Source: Enterococcus columbae DSM 7374 = ATCC 51263 (GTDB taxonomy: Bacteria; Bacillota; Bacilli; Lactobacillales; Enterococcaceae). From it: a stretch of 64,000 nucleotides of DNA. Below are positions 49,374 to 60,441 of the stretch, in pieces (position 1 is the first letter of the stretch; every line of letters starts with the position of its first letter). Below the pieces are notes generated by a model. It was not told the origin of the DNA. It worked only from the letters and a program-made list of their open reading frames with translations, and did no database searches. The position numbers and the translations under genes are program-made. The stretch spans positions 867,549 through 931,548 of the forward strand of contig NZ_KE136347.1 in NCBI RefSeq assembly GCF_000406925.1. Direction: 5' to 3'.

Positions 49374-49397
49374 CTCTTGTTAAAAAAACTAAAAAAA

Positions 49398-49628
49398 TTA
49401 TTGAATTAAATCATAAATTTCCATCGCTACGATATCAATATTATCAAATTGATATGGTTGATTTGATTCAGATTCGGTTAATTCAAACGTTTCAGTTGAG
49501 CTATCGTAGGTTACGATACATTTCTCAACTCCTTCTTTTTCAAAACGACGTACCTGCACCTCATTATCTTGTGCTTCAACCATCGCTTCTAAACGTCTAA
49601 TAATGGCGACTAATTGCGAACTTTTCAT
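49398..49628 (-). CDS. DUF1797 (YkuJ-like) family protein
   Basis: 76-residue acidic protein (IIRRLEAMVEAQ, RRFEKEGVEKCIVTYD, FDNIDIVAMEIYDLIQ), matching the small YkuJ family by size and its closing motif. Function unknown. ATG 49628 follows a good ribosome site. Stands alone before the fab operon, as remembered for enterococci. Confidence 0.85.
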   Translation of the reverse strand: MKSSQLVAIIRRLEAMVEAQDNEVQVRRFEKEGVEKCIVTYDSSTETFELTESESNQPYQFDNIDIVAMEIYDLIQ

Positions 49629-49715
49629 CCGGCAATCCTCCCTTTAATCATTTCTGTTACATTGTATCAAAAACCTTGTCATATTGCATTGGTTTTGCTA
49701 AAAAAAATTATTTTT

Positions 49716-50591
49716 TTAATCTTTTTTTCCTTCTGACCACCATAATTTAATCAAGGCTTGGGTACCATTATTTTCATAACCAGCTTGCGCTAAAGATTCG
49801 TATAAGCGACACGCCTCTTTTGTCGCCGGTAAATCTAAATCCATTTTTTGGGCTTCATCTAGCGCTATTTTTAAATCTTTAATAAAATGTTTCACAAAAA
49901 AGCCAGGTGTAAAATCTTCTTTTAAAATTCGAGGGCTATAGTTAATCATCGACCAGTTAGCAGCACTTCCACCAGCCAAAGTCGCTAATACACTTTCTAA
50001 ATCTAAACCAGCCTTATTCGCATAGACTAGCATCTCAGTCATTCCAGTCATTGTCCCTGCAATCATAATTTGATTAGCCATTTTAGTATGCTGACCGCAC
50101 CCGGCAGCTCCTTGGTAATTATAGGTTTTACCAACTAGCTTAAATAATGGTAAAACGCGATCATACACTGCTTTATCGCCACCAACCATAATCGTCAAGG
50201 TCGCATTTTGCGCGCCTAAATCCCCACCAGAAACCGGTGCGTCTAAGCTGTCAGCCTTTAATTGTTTGGCTGTTTGATACAAACGTTGCGCTAATGAAGG
50301 CGTACTGGTAGTAAAATCAACCACTGTTTTGCCAGTAATCGCTGCTTTAAAAATACCAGATTGACCATAGTATACTTCCTCAACATCGCTTGGATAGCCC
50401 ACCATCGTAAAAATCACTTCAGCTTTGTCAGCGACTATTTGTGGGGTATCACACCAAGTGGCACCTAAATCAACCAATTCATCTGCCTTAGCTTTTGTAC
50501 GATTATATATATACAACTGATGACCCGCTGCCATTAGATGTTTAATCATCGATTTTCCCATGACACCCGTACCAATAAAACCTAAATTCAT
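49716..50591 (-). CDS. 3-hydroxyisobutyrate dehydrogenase-family NAD(P)-dependent reductase
   Basis: 291 residues: GFIGTGVMGKSMIKHL nucleotide motif, DAPVSGGDLGAQNATLTIMVGG substrate motif, and catalytic Lys region GQHTKMANQIMIAGTM. Could act on 3-hydroxyisobutyrate, tartronate or succinic semialdehyde; not distinguishable. ATG 50591 chosen; GTG 50594 or 50600 are possible after AAGGAG. Confidence 0.9.
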   Translation of the reverse strand: MNLGFIGTGVMGKSMIKHLMAAGHQLYIYNRTKAKADELVDLGATWCDTPQIVADKAEVIFTMVGYPSDVEEVYYGQSGIFKAAITGKTVVDFTTSTPSLAQRLYQTAKQLKADSLDAPVSGGDLGAQNATLTIMVGGDKAVYDRVLPLFKLVGKTYNYQGAAGCGQHTKMANQIMIAGTMTGMTEMLVYANKAGLDLESVLATLAGGSAANWSMINYSPRILKEDFTPGFFVKHFIKDLKIALDEAQKMDLDLPATKEACRLYESLAQAGYENNGTQALIKLWWSEGKKD

Positions 50592-50717
50592 CACATACAC
50601 ACTCCTTATCGCTATTCTATTGTTATTATACTATATTTTTGCTAAATTCCTATTCATTTGCAAAAAGAAAGCCATCGAAATCATCCGATTAAAGATTTTC
50701 GACAGCTTTCTTCGCTA

Positions 50718-51956
50718 TTAAGAACGATTCAACGGTGTGCGAATCGAACGTAATTTTACTTTTATTTTTTCAATAGGTGGCGATGCTTTTTTCTCAGCTA
50801 ATCGGGCATTGTAATTTACAATAACTTCCTCATAACAGGCTTCGATTGCTTTACCAAAACATTCCGCTGATATCTCATAAAGCTTAGCAGCTAAAATCTC
50901 CTCATTCTTAGGATTATTCGCAGCGATATACTGCATTAATGTCTCAGCGAAATCTTCGTCGTGTTTAAAGGTAACACCTAAACAAGGATGACTCACTAAA
51001 GCGTCTAGATATTCATTTCCTTCTACAACGATAGGAATCCCAGCGGCCATCGCTTCAGTATAGGTTAAACCTTGCGTTTCAGAAGTCGAACAGCTCACAA
51101 AATAATCGGCCGCATGATAATAATACGCCACTTGATCATTAGGAACTTCCCCAACAAATTGGACAAACTCTCTCAAATTTAGCGTAGAAACCAACGCATC
51201 CAATTCGTCAAAATAAGGTCCCTTCCCAACAATAACCAATCTAACATTCGGTAAACTTGCTACAACTTTAGGCATTCCTTGAATAATTGCTTGAATATTC
51301 TTTTCATATGAAAGACGACTTAATGATAATAGCATCACTTGATTAGTTGCAATGCCTAGTTGTTTACGCAACTTTTGGTTATCTTGTTCAGTAATATCTT
51401 GTCTGACAAAACGGTCTAACTCAATACCAGTCGGGATTACCTTCATAGCCTTTTCTACACCATAGCTTTGTAACTTTCGGCTCACCCGTTTACTTGGGCA
51501 AATCACTGCATCAATATGATTCGTATACATCTTTGTCAAAAATTTAACATGACTTGGGCGAATAACCTTCCCTTTTGCAATATAGTGCAGATAATCCTCA
51601 TACATGGTATGATAGGTGTGTACAACAGGAATTTTTAATTTTTTAGCAACTATTTTCCCCAGCAAACCAACACCGAATTCTGTATGGGTATGGATCAAAT
51701 CAATTTCTAAATCCTTAGCAAGTTGATAAGCTTCATACATCCCTCTGACAACAATTCGTCGATCAGTAAAGGAAATAAACGGTACACTCGGCATCCGGAT
51801 GATTCGTTCTTGCGTTTCTTGTACATTTGGATCAGTTGTAGTAAAAATATACACTTCATGATTCAAAGATTCTAATTGATCCTTCAAGGTCTTAATCGAG
51901 GTTGCTACTCCACTCACTTGTGGAAAATACGTATCGGTAAATAAACCTATTTTCAT
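50718..51956 (-). CDS. GT4 glycosyltransferase, probable 1,2-diacylglycerol 3-alpha-glucosyltransferase
   Basis: 412-residue GT-B enzyme: N-terminal acceptor motif GLFTDTYFPQVSGVATSI and HTHTEFGVG, and C-terminal donor motif SCSTSETQGLTYTEAMAAG. Firmicute relatives with this start make monoglucosyl-diacylglycerol, the glycolipid anchor of lipoteichoic acid. In Enterococcus faecalis the similar bgsA and bgsB lie together near the fab operon. Only one copy is here, so the symbol is left blank. Confidence 0.85.
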   Translation of the reverse strand: MKIGLFTDTYFPQVSGVATSIKTLKDQLESLNHEVYIFTTTDPNVQETQERIIRMPSVPFISFTDRRIVVRGMYEAYQLAKDLEIDLIHTHTEFGVGLLGKIVAKKLKIPVVHTYHTMYEDYLHYIAKGKVIRPSHVKFLTKMYTNHIDAVICPSKRVSRKLQSYGVEKAMKVIPTGIELDRFVRQDITEQDNQKLRKQLGIATNQVMLLSLSRLSYEKNIQAIIQGMPKVVASLPNVRLVIVGKGPYFDELDALVSTLNLREFVQFVGEVPNDQVAYYYHAADYFVSCSTSETQGLTYTEAMAAGIPIVVEGNEYLDALVSHPCLGVTFKHDEDFAETLMQYIAANNPKNEEILAAKLYEISAECFGKAIEACYEEVIVNYNARLAEKKASPPIEKIKVKLRSIRTPLNRS

Positions 51957-52118
51957 CTTTTCACCACACCTTCAACATCAATATTCCTTTATACACATCT
52001 TGTTTCATTATAACATAAATAGCAAAAAAATACGCTCATTCTTAAGTCGCATCTTTCACTTACCTAGATTACTATGCTATAATACAGCTAATTATTTATC
52101 TCAAAGGAAGCGATTCTT

Positions 52119-53090
52119 ATGCATCTACCCGTTATGGATTTACATTGCGACACCATTTATCAACTTTATCTTCATCCACAAAGCACCCTAGCTCAAAATA
52201 ATTACCAGCTAGATTTAGTCAAGATGAAAAAAGCCAATTATTTATTACAAAATTTCGCAGTTTTTATTGATAAAAATGAATTTACTCAGCCCTATCAAAC
52301 TGCCCTAGCTATGATTCATCTTTTCAAAAAAGAATTACAAAAAAATCAACAGACGATCAAACAAGTTTATCGTTATGAAGATATTGTAAATAATCAAAAG
52401 GAAAATAAGATTAGTGCCTTATTAACTTTAGAAGGTGGAGAAATCATTGAGAGGAAATTGGAGAATTTACAGCATTTAGCTCAGCTTGGTGCTAAAATGT
52501 TAACTTTAACGTGGAATTATCCCAACCAAATCGGTTTTCCTAATAGTATCTATTGGGATGCAAATCATAAACAGCTAAATCATTCGCAGGCTGGCCTCAC
52601 TCCCTTTGGCATCGAAGTCGTTGAAGAAATGAATCGTTTAAAGATGATTATCGATGTGTCACACGGCTCAGATCAATTAATTTTAGATGTATTAAGCCAT
52701 AGTAAAAGCCCCATTGTCGCCAGCCATTCTAATGCACGGAGTATTTGTAATCATCCACGCAACTTATCAGATGACTTATTGAAAAAAATTGCTAATACTA
52801 ACGGTCTAATCGGTTTGAATTTTTACGAGCAATTCCTTCGCGAAAATAAGAACCAGTATTCCTTAAAGGGTGCGCTTATTGCTCATTTAAAATATATGAT
52901 CAATTTAATTGGGACAGAACATATTGCCTTTGGATCTGATTTTGATGGCATACCAGTCCACCCAGATTTAAAGGATGCGACTGTTTTTATTGAATTAGCC
53001 GAAACCCTACAGCAAGCCGGTTTTAAAGCGTCAACTATTGAAAAATTATTTTATCAAAATGCTTTAAATTTTTATCGCGAAAATCTATAA
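52119..53090 (+). CDS. Membrane dipeptidase (M19) family
   Basis: 323 residues with the first zinc ligands in MDLHCDTIY, a later SHSNAR and the closing AFGSDFDGIP. M19 enzymes cleave dipeptides, often with D-amino acids. ATG 52119 follows AAAGGAAG. Divergent from the glycosyltransferase gene. Confidence 0.9.
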   Translation: MHLPVMDLHCDTIYQLYLHPQSTLAQNNYQLDLVKMKKANYLLQNFAVFIDKNEFTQPYQTALAMIHLFKKELQKNQQTIKQVYRYEDIVNNQKENKISALLTLEGGEIIERKLENLQHLAQLGAKMLTLTWNYPNQIGFPNSIYWDANHKQLNHSQAGLTPFGIEVVEEMNRLKMIIDVSHGSDQLILDVLSHSKSPIVASHSNARSICNHPRNLSDDLLKKIANTNGLIGLNFYEQFLRENKNQYSLKGALIAHLKYMINLIGTEHIAFGSDFDGIPVHPDLKDATVFIELAETLQQAGFKASTIEKLFYQNALNFYRENL

Positions 53091-53097
53091 AGAAGAA

Positions 53098-53136
53098 GAC
53101 AAAACGGATAACCAAAATCTGGTTATCCGTTTTGTC
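53098..53136. terminator. Terminator of the M19 dipeptidase gene
   Basis: A perfect 17-bp stem (53098-53114 with 53120-53136; core ACGGATAACCA) and 5-base loop begin 7 bases after the stop codon. The T tract is only the TTTTG within the arm, and the stem carries the termination strength. Confidence 0.75.
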
Positions 53137-53142
53137 TTGCCA

Positions 53143-53172
53143 TTAAAAAGGAGCAGGCTAAGCCTACTCCTT
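53143..53172 (-). terminator. Terminator of ptsHI
   Basis: AAGGAGCAGGCT (53148-53159) pairs with AGCCTACTCCTT (53161-53172) with one mismatch, followed on the minus strand by TTTTTAATGG. Starts 7 bases past ptsI. Confidence 0.85.
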
Positions 53173-53179
53173 AAAATAC

Positions 53180-54907
53180 TTATTTTACATATTCGTTGAT
53201 TAATTCAACAACTTCTTCCATTGTATCACAATCGTTTAATGCACGATCAGCTAATTCTTGCATCTTAGCAGAATCTAAACGTTTCATTAAACTACGTGTT
53301 TTAAGAACAGAAGTCGCACTCATAGAGAACTCATCTAAGCCCATACCTACAAGCAACGGTACAGCTGTTTGATCGCCAGCCATTTCTCCACACATACCAG
53401 CCCATTTACCTTCAGCGTGTGCTGCATCAATAACGTTTTTGATTAAGCGTAAAATTGATGGGTTATATGGTTGATATAGGTAAGAAACCTTTTCACTCAT
53501 ACGGTCAGCAGCCATTGTGTATTGAATTAAGTCATTTGTACCAATACTGAAGAAGTCAACTTCTTTAGCAAATTTATCAGCTAAAACAGCAGCTGCAGGA
53601 ATTTCAATCATAATACCCACTTGGATACTATCAGAAACAGCTACACCCTCTGCAACTAATTTTGCTTTTTCTTCTTCAAACATTTGTTTAGCAGCTCTAA
53701 ACTCTTTTAAGGTTGCAACCATTGGGAACATTACGCGAAGTGTACCGTAAGCAGAAGCTCTTAGCAACGCACGCAATTGTGTTCTAAACATTGCATCACC
53801 TAATTCAGATAGACTGATACGCAATGCACGGTAACCTAAGAATGGGTTCATTTCATGTGGTAAATCAAGATATGGTAATTCTTTATCTCCACCGATATCC
53901 ATTGTACGTACAACAACCGGTTTACCTTCCATGCCTTCTAATACCGCTTTGTAAGCTTGGAATTGATCTTCTTCAGATGGGAAATCTGGAGAATCCATGT
54001 ATAAGAATTCTGTACGGTATAAACCAACTGCTTCAGCACCATTCGCATGAACACCTTTTAAGTCTTTTGGTGTACCGATATTAGCAGCCAACTCAAAATG
54101 TTTACCATCAGCTGTCACAGTTTGTGCGTTTTTCAATTTTTCCCATTCTGCTTTTTGAGCAGCATATGCTTCACCAGCTTTGATAAATTCAGCTTGTTGT
54201 TCAGCAGTTGGATCAACAATTGCTTCACCAGTCAAACCATTTACCGCTAGCAACTCTCCAGCTTTTACTTTTGAAGTAATTGATTCAGTACCAACTACCG
54301 CTGGAATTTCTAATGAACGCGCCATAATTGCAGAGTGAGAAGTACGTCCACCAATATTAGTGATAAACGCTTTTACATATTTACGATCTAACTGCGCAGT
54401 ATCACTAGGTGTTAAATCGTGCGCAACAACGATTACTTCTTCATTAATCATTGCTGGACTTGGTAAAACTACATTTAACAAGTGCGCTAATACACGTTTA
54501 GTAACGTCACGGATATCCGCAGCACGTTCTTGCATGTAGGCATTACCTTCCATACCTTCAAATAAAGTAATGAACATATCTGTTACTTCTTTTAAGGCAG
54601 CTTCAGCATTCACCTTATTTGTTTTGATTGAATCTTTAATTTGACCAATCATTTCTGGATCAGATAAAACCATCAAGTGAGCATCAAAAACTTGTGCTTC
54701 TTTTTCACCTAGCGTACTAGCTGCTTTATCTCTAATTTGTTGTAGCTCAGCTTTTGATTGTGCCAAGGCATCGTCCAAGCGAGCGAATTCAGCCTCGATA
54801 TCTTCAACTGTCACTTTGCTAAATGACAAATCTGGCTCAACTAATAGATAAGCTTTAGCTACGGCTACACCATCACTTGCGGCAATTCCTTTTAGCATTT
54901 CAACCAT
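53180..54907 (-). CDS. ptsI: PTS phosphoenolpyruvate-protein phosphotransferase (Enzyme I)
   Basis: 575 residues. Phospho-His region [12 protein letters not shown] near 190, PEP-binding core with FRTEFLYMD and the Cys in MCGEMAGD. Transfers phosphate from PEP to HPr. Start ATG overlaps the ptsH stop (TAATG), so translation is coupled. Confidence 0.98.
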   Translation of the reverse strand: MVEMLKGIAASDGVAVAKAYLLVEPDLSFSKVTVEDIEAEFARLDDALAQSKAELQQIRDKAASTLGEKEAQVFDAHLMVLSDPEMIGQIKDSIKTNKVNAEAALKEVTDMFITLFEGMEGNAYMQERAADIRDVTKRVLAHLLNVVLPSPAMINEEVIVVAHDLTPSDTAQLDRKYVKAFITNIGGRTSHSAIMARSLEIPAVVGTESITSKVKAGELLAVNGLTGEAIVDPTAEQQAEFIKAGEAYAAQKAEWEKLKNAQTVTADGKHFELAANIGTPKDLKGVHANGAEAVGLYRTEFLYMDSPDFPSEEDQFQAYKAVLEGMEGKPVVVRTMDIGGDKELPYLDLPHEMNPFLGYRALRISLSELGDAMFRTQLRALLRASAYGTLRVMFPMVATLKEFRAAKQMFEEEKAKLVAEGVAVSDSIQVGIMIEIPAAAVLADKFAKEVDFFSIGTNDLIQYTMAADRMSEKVSYLYQPYNPSILRLIKNVIDAAHAEGKWAGMCGEMAGDQTAVPLLVGMGLDEFSMSATSVLKTRSLMKRLDSAKMQELADRALNDCDTMEEVVELINEYVK

Positions 54908-55173
54908 TAGTTAGACAAACCTTCTTTAACCATTGTTTCAGTAATAGCTGCGATTGCTTCTTTTTCGTCAGCACCTTCAGCTGAGATTGTTACGTCAGCA
55001 CCTTGGCCAACACCTAAAGACATAACGCCCATGATTGATTTAAGGTTTACAGATTTACCTTTGTATTCTAAGTTGATATCTGAAGCAAATTTGCTTGCAG
55101 TTTGTACTAATAAAGTTGCAGGACGTGCGTGAATTCCTGTTTCAGCAACTACGTTAAATGATTTTTTTTCCAT
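54907..55173 (-). CDS. ptsH: Phosphocarrier protein HPr
   Basis: 88 residues with His15 (GIHARPA) phosphorylated by Enzyme I and Ser46 (NLKSIMG) phosphorylated by HPr kinase for CcpA-linked catabolite control. An upstream in-frame start (55224) is rejected: ATG 55173 follows AAAGGAG and gives the invariant His15 numbering. HPr could also phosphorylate PRDs of the Mga-type regulator here, an inference. Confidence 0.97.
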   Translation of the reverse strand: MEKKSFNVVAETGIHARPATLLVQTASKFASDINLEYKGKSVNLKSIMGVMSLGVGQGADVTISAEGADEKEAIAAITETMVKEGLSN

Positions 55174-55343
55174 ATGAATCGTTCTCCTTTGTAAAGAAAA
55201 TATTTTTGTTAGGGTTTTCTTCAAATAAATAGGACTGACTAAGTCGTTTAATACACCCTTTCAATTGATAAGATTACCATTTTTTTCATTTTAAGACAAC
55301 CATTTTCCAGCAATTTATTTAGAATGTTAATTGATATTTTATT

Positions 55344-55529
55344 TCAATCCTTCATTCGATAAATAATTTCTCCATTTAAACCAGCTTCACCTACTACATC
55401 ATTCCGATTTTCCAACACTAGCCACGCCTCACGAAAGCTGAAAAATTCATCATGTTTAACAATAATCTCTTGAATTTCACCTGCCTGCAAGCTTTGAAGT
55501 AGGTTGGTAAACTCTTCTTTTGTTTTCAT
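55344..55529 (-). CDS. Small hypothetical protein (61 aa)
   Basis: About 61 residues, acidic, starting MKTKEEFTNLLQSLQAG and ending VVGEAGLNGEIIYRMKD. No recognised family. A GGAG lies 12 bases before ATG 55529; an earlier ATG (55541) abuts that GGAG and is unlikely. Lies upstream of ptsH on the same strand. Real-gene status moderately supported. Confidence 0.55.
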   Translation of the reverse strand: MKTKEEFTNLLQSLQAGEIQEIIVKHDEFFSFREAWLVLENRNDVVGEAGLNGEIIYRMKD

Positions 55530-55676
55530 GAAAATTTTCATCTCCAGTTTTCATAAAATTGTTATTATATACTTCATTTATTATAGCATATCCTTTCTTA
55601 TCTTACTTATAGAATATTAATCTTTTAGTAACTTTATTTCACCCCCTAAAAATCTCTTTAGCAATAAGCGACTTTC

Positions 55677-55704
55677 TTGCGTAAATCAAAAAAAATAGTA
55701 TAAT
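55677..55704 (+). promoter_or_regulatory. sigma-A promoter of clpE
   Basis: TTGCGT (55677-55682), 16 bases, TATAAT (55699-55704), just before the CtsR box. The leader to the clpE start is about 120 bases. Confidence 0.75.
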
Positions 55705-55713
55705 GAACTCATA

Positions 55714-55730
55714 GGTCAATTTTGGTCAAA
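55714..55730. promoter_or_regulatory. CtsR operator of clpE
   Basis: GGTCAATTTTGGTCAAA fits the CtsR direct heptad RGTCAAA-NNN-RGTCAAA with one mismatch. It overlaps the transcription start region, so CtsR would repress clpE until heat or protein stress. Confidence 0.88.
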
Positions 55731-55833
55731 CATTCTCATTTAATGAATAGCCATCATTATTGAGCCAAAATAGACGACGAGTTTTATGAGATTCTCCCAA
55801 AATCTTAAATAACTTACTGCAAGGAAGATGTCT

Positions 55834-58059
55834 ATGAATTGTCAAAACTGCGGAAAAAATGAAGCAACCATTCATCTATATGCCAGTTTGAATGGTCAAA
55901 AACGTCAATTTGATCTTTGCCAAAGTTGTTATCAGAAAATTAAAGCAGCTCAAAATGGTTTCAATCAAAATATATATCAAGACCCTTTTGGATTTAGTAA
56001 TTTTGATGATATCATTCGTCAATTTTCTCGACAAATGCAAGAAGGTCCAAAAGAGCAAACCCCACCTACTCAAAATGGTTTTTACGGTGGAAATCGTCCA
56101 CCACAAGCCAATCAACGCGGTGGTTTACTTGAACAATTTGGTATCAATATTACCCAACAGGCACGTGAAGGCAAAATTGATCCAGTTGTTGGACGAGACC
56201 AAGAAATTCAACGCGTCATTGAAATCTTAAATCGCCGAAATAAAAACAATCCGGTTTTAATTGGTGAACCAGGTGTTGGTAAAACAGCAGTCGTTGAAGG
56301 GCTTGCCCTTAAAATTGTCGCTGAAGAGGTACCACAAAAGCTTCAAGGGAAAGAAGTGATTCGCTTAGATGTTGCCTCTTTGGTTCAAGGAACTGGGGTG
56401 CGCGGACAATTTGAAGAACGAATGACGCAATTAATCAATGAAGTCAGCCAAGCCAAGGATACTATTTTATTCATTGATGAAGTTCATGAAATCGTTGGTG
56501 CTGGCTCTGCTGGTGAAGGCAATCTTGATGCAGGAAACATCTTAAAGCCTGCGCTGGCTCGTGGCGAACTACAAATGATCGGTGCGACGACTTTAAATGA
56601 ATATCGAATTATTGAAAAAGATCCCGCTTTAGAACGTCGGATGCAACCAGTCCAAGTCAATGAACCTAGCGTTGAAGAAACGATTACTATCTTAAAAGGA
56701 ATTCAAAAACGCTATGAAGACTACCATCATGTTCTTTATACGGATAAAGCAATAGAACAAGCAGCAATTTTATCCAATCGCTATATCCAAGATCGTTTCT
56801 TACCAGATAAGGCAATCGACTTACTTGATGAAGCAGGATCTAAAAAGAATCTAACCATTCCATATGTTGATCCAAAAAACATCGAGAAGAAACTAGCTTA
56901 TGCGCAACAACAAAAACAAGAAGCTTCTCAAGAAGAGGATTTTGAAAAAGCGGCCTACTATCGTGATCAAATCACTAAATTAGAAAAATTAATGAAAAAT
57001 CAAGTGGACGATGAACAAGCCCCTACTATCACTGAAAAAGATATGGAAGTCATTGTTGAAGAAAAAACAGGTATTCCAGTCGGTGAACTAAAAGAAAAAG
57101 AACAAACCCAATTACGAAATCTTGCTGACGACTTAAATAAACACGTTATTGGTCAAGCCGAAGCTATTGAAAAGGTCAGCAAAGCCATTCGACGTAATCG
57201 GATTGGATTAGGTAAAGAAAATCGTCCGATCGGCTCCTTCTTGTTTGTCGGACCAACTGGTGTCGGAAAAACAGAATTAGCTAAGCAATTAGCCTTAGAG
57301 CTATTTGGTTCTAAAGAGGCAATGATTCGTTTTGATATGTCTGAATACATGGAAAAACATAGTGTAGCGAAATTAATCGGTTCACCCCCAGGATATGTTG
57401 GTTATGAAGAAGCTGGTCAATTAACCGAAAAAGTGCGCCGTAATCCTTATAGTCTGATCTTATTAGATGAAGTTGAAAAAGCACATCCCGATGTCTTGCA
57501 TATGTTTTTACAAATCTTAGACGATGGACGCTTAACCGATGCAAAAGGACGAACGGTCAGCTTTAAAGATACTCTGATCATTATGACAAGTAATGCCGGT
57601 GCTGGCAAAATCGAGGCAAGTGTTGGTTTTGGTGCCGCTCGTGAAGGTCGAACACGTTCCATTTTAGGTCAGTTAAACCAATTCTTTACCCCAGAATTTC
57701 TTAACCGCTTTGATGGCATTATCGAATTCCAAGCATTATCACGCGAAAACTTATTAGTGATTTTAGATTTAATGCTAGCCGAAGTCAATCAACAGCTTTC
57801 AAGACAACAAATTCATGTAGAGGTTAGTCCTGAAGCAAAAGAAAAATTAGTCAGTCTTGGCTATAATCCAGCGATGGGAGCTCGCCCATTACGTCGAACA
57901 ATCCAAGATCAAATTGAAGATCAGGTAGCCGAATATTATCTTGATCATCCTAAAGCTAGCCAGCTCTTCGCCCATTTAAATGATCAAGATGAAATTGTGA
58001 TTTCAACTCAAAAACAGTTATCTGAGCAAGTCGAAGCAGTTGCTGACGAAAACGAATAA
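55834..58059 (+). CDS. clpE: ATP-dependent Clp protease ATP-binding subunit ClpE
   Basis: 741 residues. The N-terminal zinc finger (CQNC and CQSC within the first 35 residues) marks ClpE. Two AAA+ modules carry [15 protein letters not shown] and [15 protein letters not shown], with a UVR domain (about 355-395) between them. It unfolds clients for ClpP. ATG 55834 is chosen over 55828, because AGGAAG is 6 bases away. Confidence 0.96.
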   Translation: MNCQNCGKNEATIHLYASLNGQKRQFDLCQSCYQKIKAAQNGFNQNIYQDPFGFSNFDDIIRQFSRQMQEGPKEQTPPTQNGFYGGNRPPQANQRGGLLEQFGINITQQAREGKIDPVVGRDQEIQRVIEILNRRNKNNPVLIGEPGVGKTAVVEGLALKIVAEEVPQKLQGKEVIRLDVASLVQGTGVRGQFEERMTQLINEVSQAKDTILFIDEVHEIVGAGSAGEGNLDAGNILKPALARGELQMIGATTLNEYRIIEKDPALERRMQPVQVNEPSVEETITILKGIQKRYEDYHHVLYTDKAIEQAAILSNRYIQDRFLPDKAIDLLDEAGSKKNLTIPYVDPKNIEKKLAYAQQQKQEASQEEDFEKAAYYRDQITKLEKLMKNQVDDEQAPTITEKDMEVIVEEKTGIPVGELKEKEQTQLRNLADDLNKHVIGQAEAIEKVSKAIRRNRIGLGKENRPIGSFLFVGPTGVGKTELAKQLALELFGSKEAMIRFDMSEYMEKHSVAKLIGSPPGYVGYEEAGQLTEKVRRNPYSLILLDEVEKAHPDVLHMFLQILDDGRLTDAKGRTVSFKDTLIIMTSNAGAGKIEASVGFGAAREGRTRSILGQLNQFFTPEFLNRFDGIIEFQALSRENLLVILDLMLAEVNQQLSRQQIHVEVSPEAKEKLVSLGYNPAMGARPLRRTIQDQIEDQVAEYYLDHPKASQLFAHLNDQDEIVISTQKQLSEQVEAVADENE

Positions 58060-58063
58060 TAGT

Positions 58064-58105
58064 AAAAAAGTCTAAAAATTAGTTATCTAATTTTTAGACT
58101 TTTTT
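58064..58105 (+). terminator. Terminator of clpE
   Basis: AAAAAAGTCTAAAAATTA (58064-58081) pairs with TAATTTTTAGACTTTTTT around a 6-base loop, directly after the stop codon. Confidence 0.9.
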
Positions 58106-58320
58106 TATTTAAAACATTTGTTATCAACAAATGTCTAAAAAAATATCAAGCGGTTACTCGAAATAAAACTTTTGATTAACACGCTAAACATAAGAAAAAG
58201 TTAGCTTTCCAACTACTAAAAAAACATTGCATAATCCATAAAATATTCAATACTTTTAGTTTTATTTTATAAGGAAATACATTATAATATAGATAGGGAA
58301 AAGAATTCGAGGTGAGAGCA

Positions 58321-58623
58321 ATGAAATTAGTCAATGTAACCAATAGTCATTCTCGTCTGGTACTGAGTCAACTAGAGAGTACCGATGCTGAAATGGTTAA
58401 GGTATATACTGCCGGTGACACCCTAGTCATCTATACCTTAGCACCAAATCACGTGGAAATTTTGTTGTACAACGAGAAACGAACCATCCGCAATAGTGAA
58501 GTTAAAGAAATTTTGCAGCATTTTTTAAATAAACTACCAGCTAACGTCTATAATGAAGATCAAATCCAAACTTTAGATTCTGAAGGCTTAATTGAAATCT
58601 CCATTCCAAAGAAAGCCAGCTAG
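58321..58623 (+). CDS. DUF1827 family protein
   Basis: 100 residues (MKLVNVTNSHSRLVLSQLESTDAEMVKVYTAGD) matching the small DUF1827 family known from enterococci and streptococci. Function unknown. ATG 58321 follows GAGGTG. A TATAAT lies at 58283-58288. Between clpE and prfC. Confidence 0.85.
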   Translation: MKLVNVTNSHSRLVLSQLESTDAEMVKVYTAGDTLVIYTLAPNHVEILLYNEKRTIRNSEVKEILQHFLNKLPANVYNEDQIQTLDSEGLIEISIPKKAS

Positions 58624-58648
58624 TAGCTTATCATGATTCATTTAACAT

Positions 58649-58698
58649 AAAAGCAAAGGTACACCCGGCTGATTTACCGAATGTACCTTTGCTTTTTT
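58649..58698. terminator. Bidirectional terminator between DUF1827 gene and prfC
   Basis: AAAAGCAAAGGTACA (58649-58663) pairs with TGTACCTTTGCTTTT (from 58682), with a T run on the plus strand and an A run at the left side for the convergent prfC. Confidence 0.85.
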
Positions 58699-58734
58699 AC
58701 TTATTCATAACATATTGAAAATAAGCTCGCTATA

Positions 58735-60315
58735 TTACATCAATGATTTTAATTCTACATCTGGATATTTATCCGCAAACCAGCGCATCGCAAATTCATT
58801 TTCAAATAGGAACAACGGCTGATCAAAACGGTCTTTCGCCAAGATGTTTCGACTTGAGCTCATCTTTTCATCCAAATCTTCAGGATTAATCCAACGAGCA
58901 ATTTTATTGCCCATTGGTGTCATGACTACTTCTGCATTATATTCATTCTTCATACGATATTGGAAGACTTCAAATTGCAATTGACCGACAGCCCCAATAA
59001 TATACTCATCAGTTAAATAGGTCTTATAAAGCTGAATCGCACCTTCTTGAACTAATTGATAAATGCCTTTATGGAAAGACTTTTGCTTCATTACATTTTT
59101 TGCAGTGACACGCATGAAAATTTCCGGCGTAAATGAAGGCAGTTCTTCAAATTGAACCTTTAATTTTCCTTCTGTTAAGGTATCACCGATTTGATAATTT
59201 CCTGTATCATATACACCGATAATATCACCAGCAACGGCTTCTTCGATATTTTCACGAGTATCTGCCATAAACTGGGTTACATTACTTAGCTTCATCTTTT
59301 TACCTGTGCGTTGTAAGGTAACATCCATCCCTCTTTCAAAAGTTCCGGAACAAATACGGACAAAAGCAATTCGGTCACGGTGCGCCGGATTCATGTTCGC
59401 TTGAATTTTAAAGACAAAACCTGAGAATTCTTCAGTTAATGGATCTAATAGTTCACCTTCTACTGTTTTATGTGCATGAGGAGCCGGCGCAAACTGTAAG
59501 AAGGTTTCTAAGAAGGTTTGTACACCAAAATTAGTTAAGGCAGAACCGAAGAAAACGGGCGTCTGATCTCCACGAGCAATTTTTTCTTCATCAAAGGCAT
59601 CGCCTGCTTCTTTTAACAATTCCACTTCTTCTAAGACTTGTTGATAAAGACTATTTTGCGTTAATTTATGATCAGATACAATTTCACCATTTTCATCTAA
59701 TGGTACAAAACGCTCATTATCATAACTTTCAGGACGATATAATTCTACGCGATGATTAAAGCGATCATATAGACCTTCTAAACCTTTTCCCATACCGATT
59801 GGCCAATTCATCGGATAAGATTCAATATTCAGTAATTCTTCTAACTCTTCTAATAAATCTAAAGGTTCACGTCCATCACGGTCTAATTTATTAATAAAAG
59901 TAAAAATTGGAATACCACGTTTTTTTACAACCTGGAATAATTTTTTCGTTTGGGCCTCAATCCCTTTCGCGCTATCGATAACCATCACTGCACTATCCAC
60001 AGCCATTAAAGTACGATAAGTATCTTCAGAAAAATCCTCGTGTCCTGGAGTATCTAAAATATTGACCCGTTTGCCATTATAATCAAACTGCATCACCGAA
60101 CTAGTTACCGAAATCCCACGTTGCTTTTCAATTTCCATCCAGTCCGATTTGGCAAAATTACCGGTTTTCTTTCCTTTAACCGTGCCGGCTTGCCGAATTG
60201 CGCCACCAAAAAGCAGTAATTGCTCAGTAATTGTAGTTTTCCCAGCATCCGGGTGGGAAATAATCGCAAAGGTTCGTCGGCTATTCATTTGTTCTTTTTG
60301 TTTTGGATTATGCAT
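58735..60315 (-). CDS. prfC: Peptide chain release factor 3
   Basis: 526-residue translational GTPase ([18 protein letters not shown] near 20, [19 protein letters not shown]). Removes RF1/RF2 from the ribosome after termination. ATG 60315 used; a later ATG at residue 10 is possible. Confidence 0.97.
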   Translation of the reverse strand: MHNPKQKEQMNSRRTFAIISHPDAGKTTITEQLLLFGGAIRQAGTVKGKKTGNFAKSDWMEIEKQRGISVTSSVMQFDYNGKRVNILDTPGHEDFSEDTYRTLMAVDSAVMVIDSAKGIEAQTKKLFQVVKKRGIPIFTFINKLDRDGREPLDLLEELEELLNIESYPMNWPIGMGKGLEGLYDRFNHRVELYRPESYDNERFVPLDENGEIVSDHKLTQNSLYQQVLEEVELLKEAGDAFDEEKIARGDQTPVFFGSALTNFGVQTFLETFLQFAPAPHAHKTVEGELLDPLTEEFSGFVFKIQANMNPAHRDRIAFVRICSGTFERGMDVTLQRTGKKMKLSNVTQFMADTRENIEEAVAGDIIGVYDTGNYQIGDTLTEGKLKVQFEELPSFTPEIFMRVTAKNVMKQKSFHKGIYQLVQEGAIQLYKTYLTDEYIIGAVGQLQFEVFQYRMKNEYNAEVVMTPMGNKIARWINPEDLDEKMSSSRNILAKDRFDQPLFLFENEFAMRWFADKYPDVELKSLM

Positions 60316-60441
60316 TCCGCTCTTTCTTCCCTTTCTTTAAAGTTCATACCAAAATAGTATAGCACACATTGCTTAAGCTTGGCTATCGATTGCCAAAAAG
60401 AAGTTGTAACTAAATAAGCTACAACTTCCTTAAATGACTAT

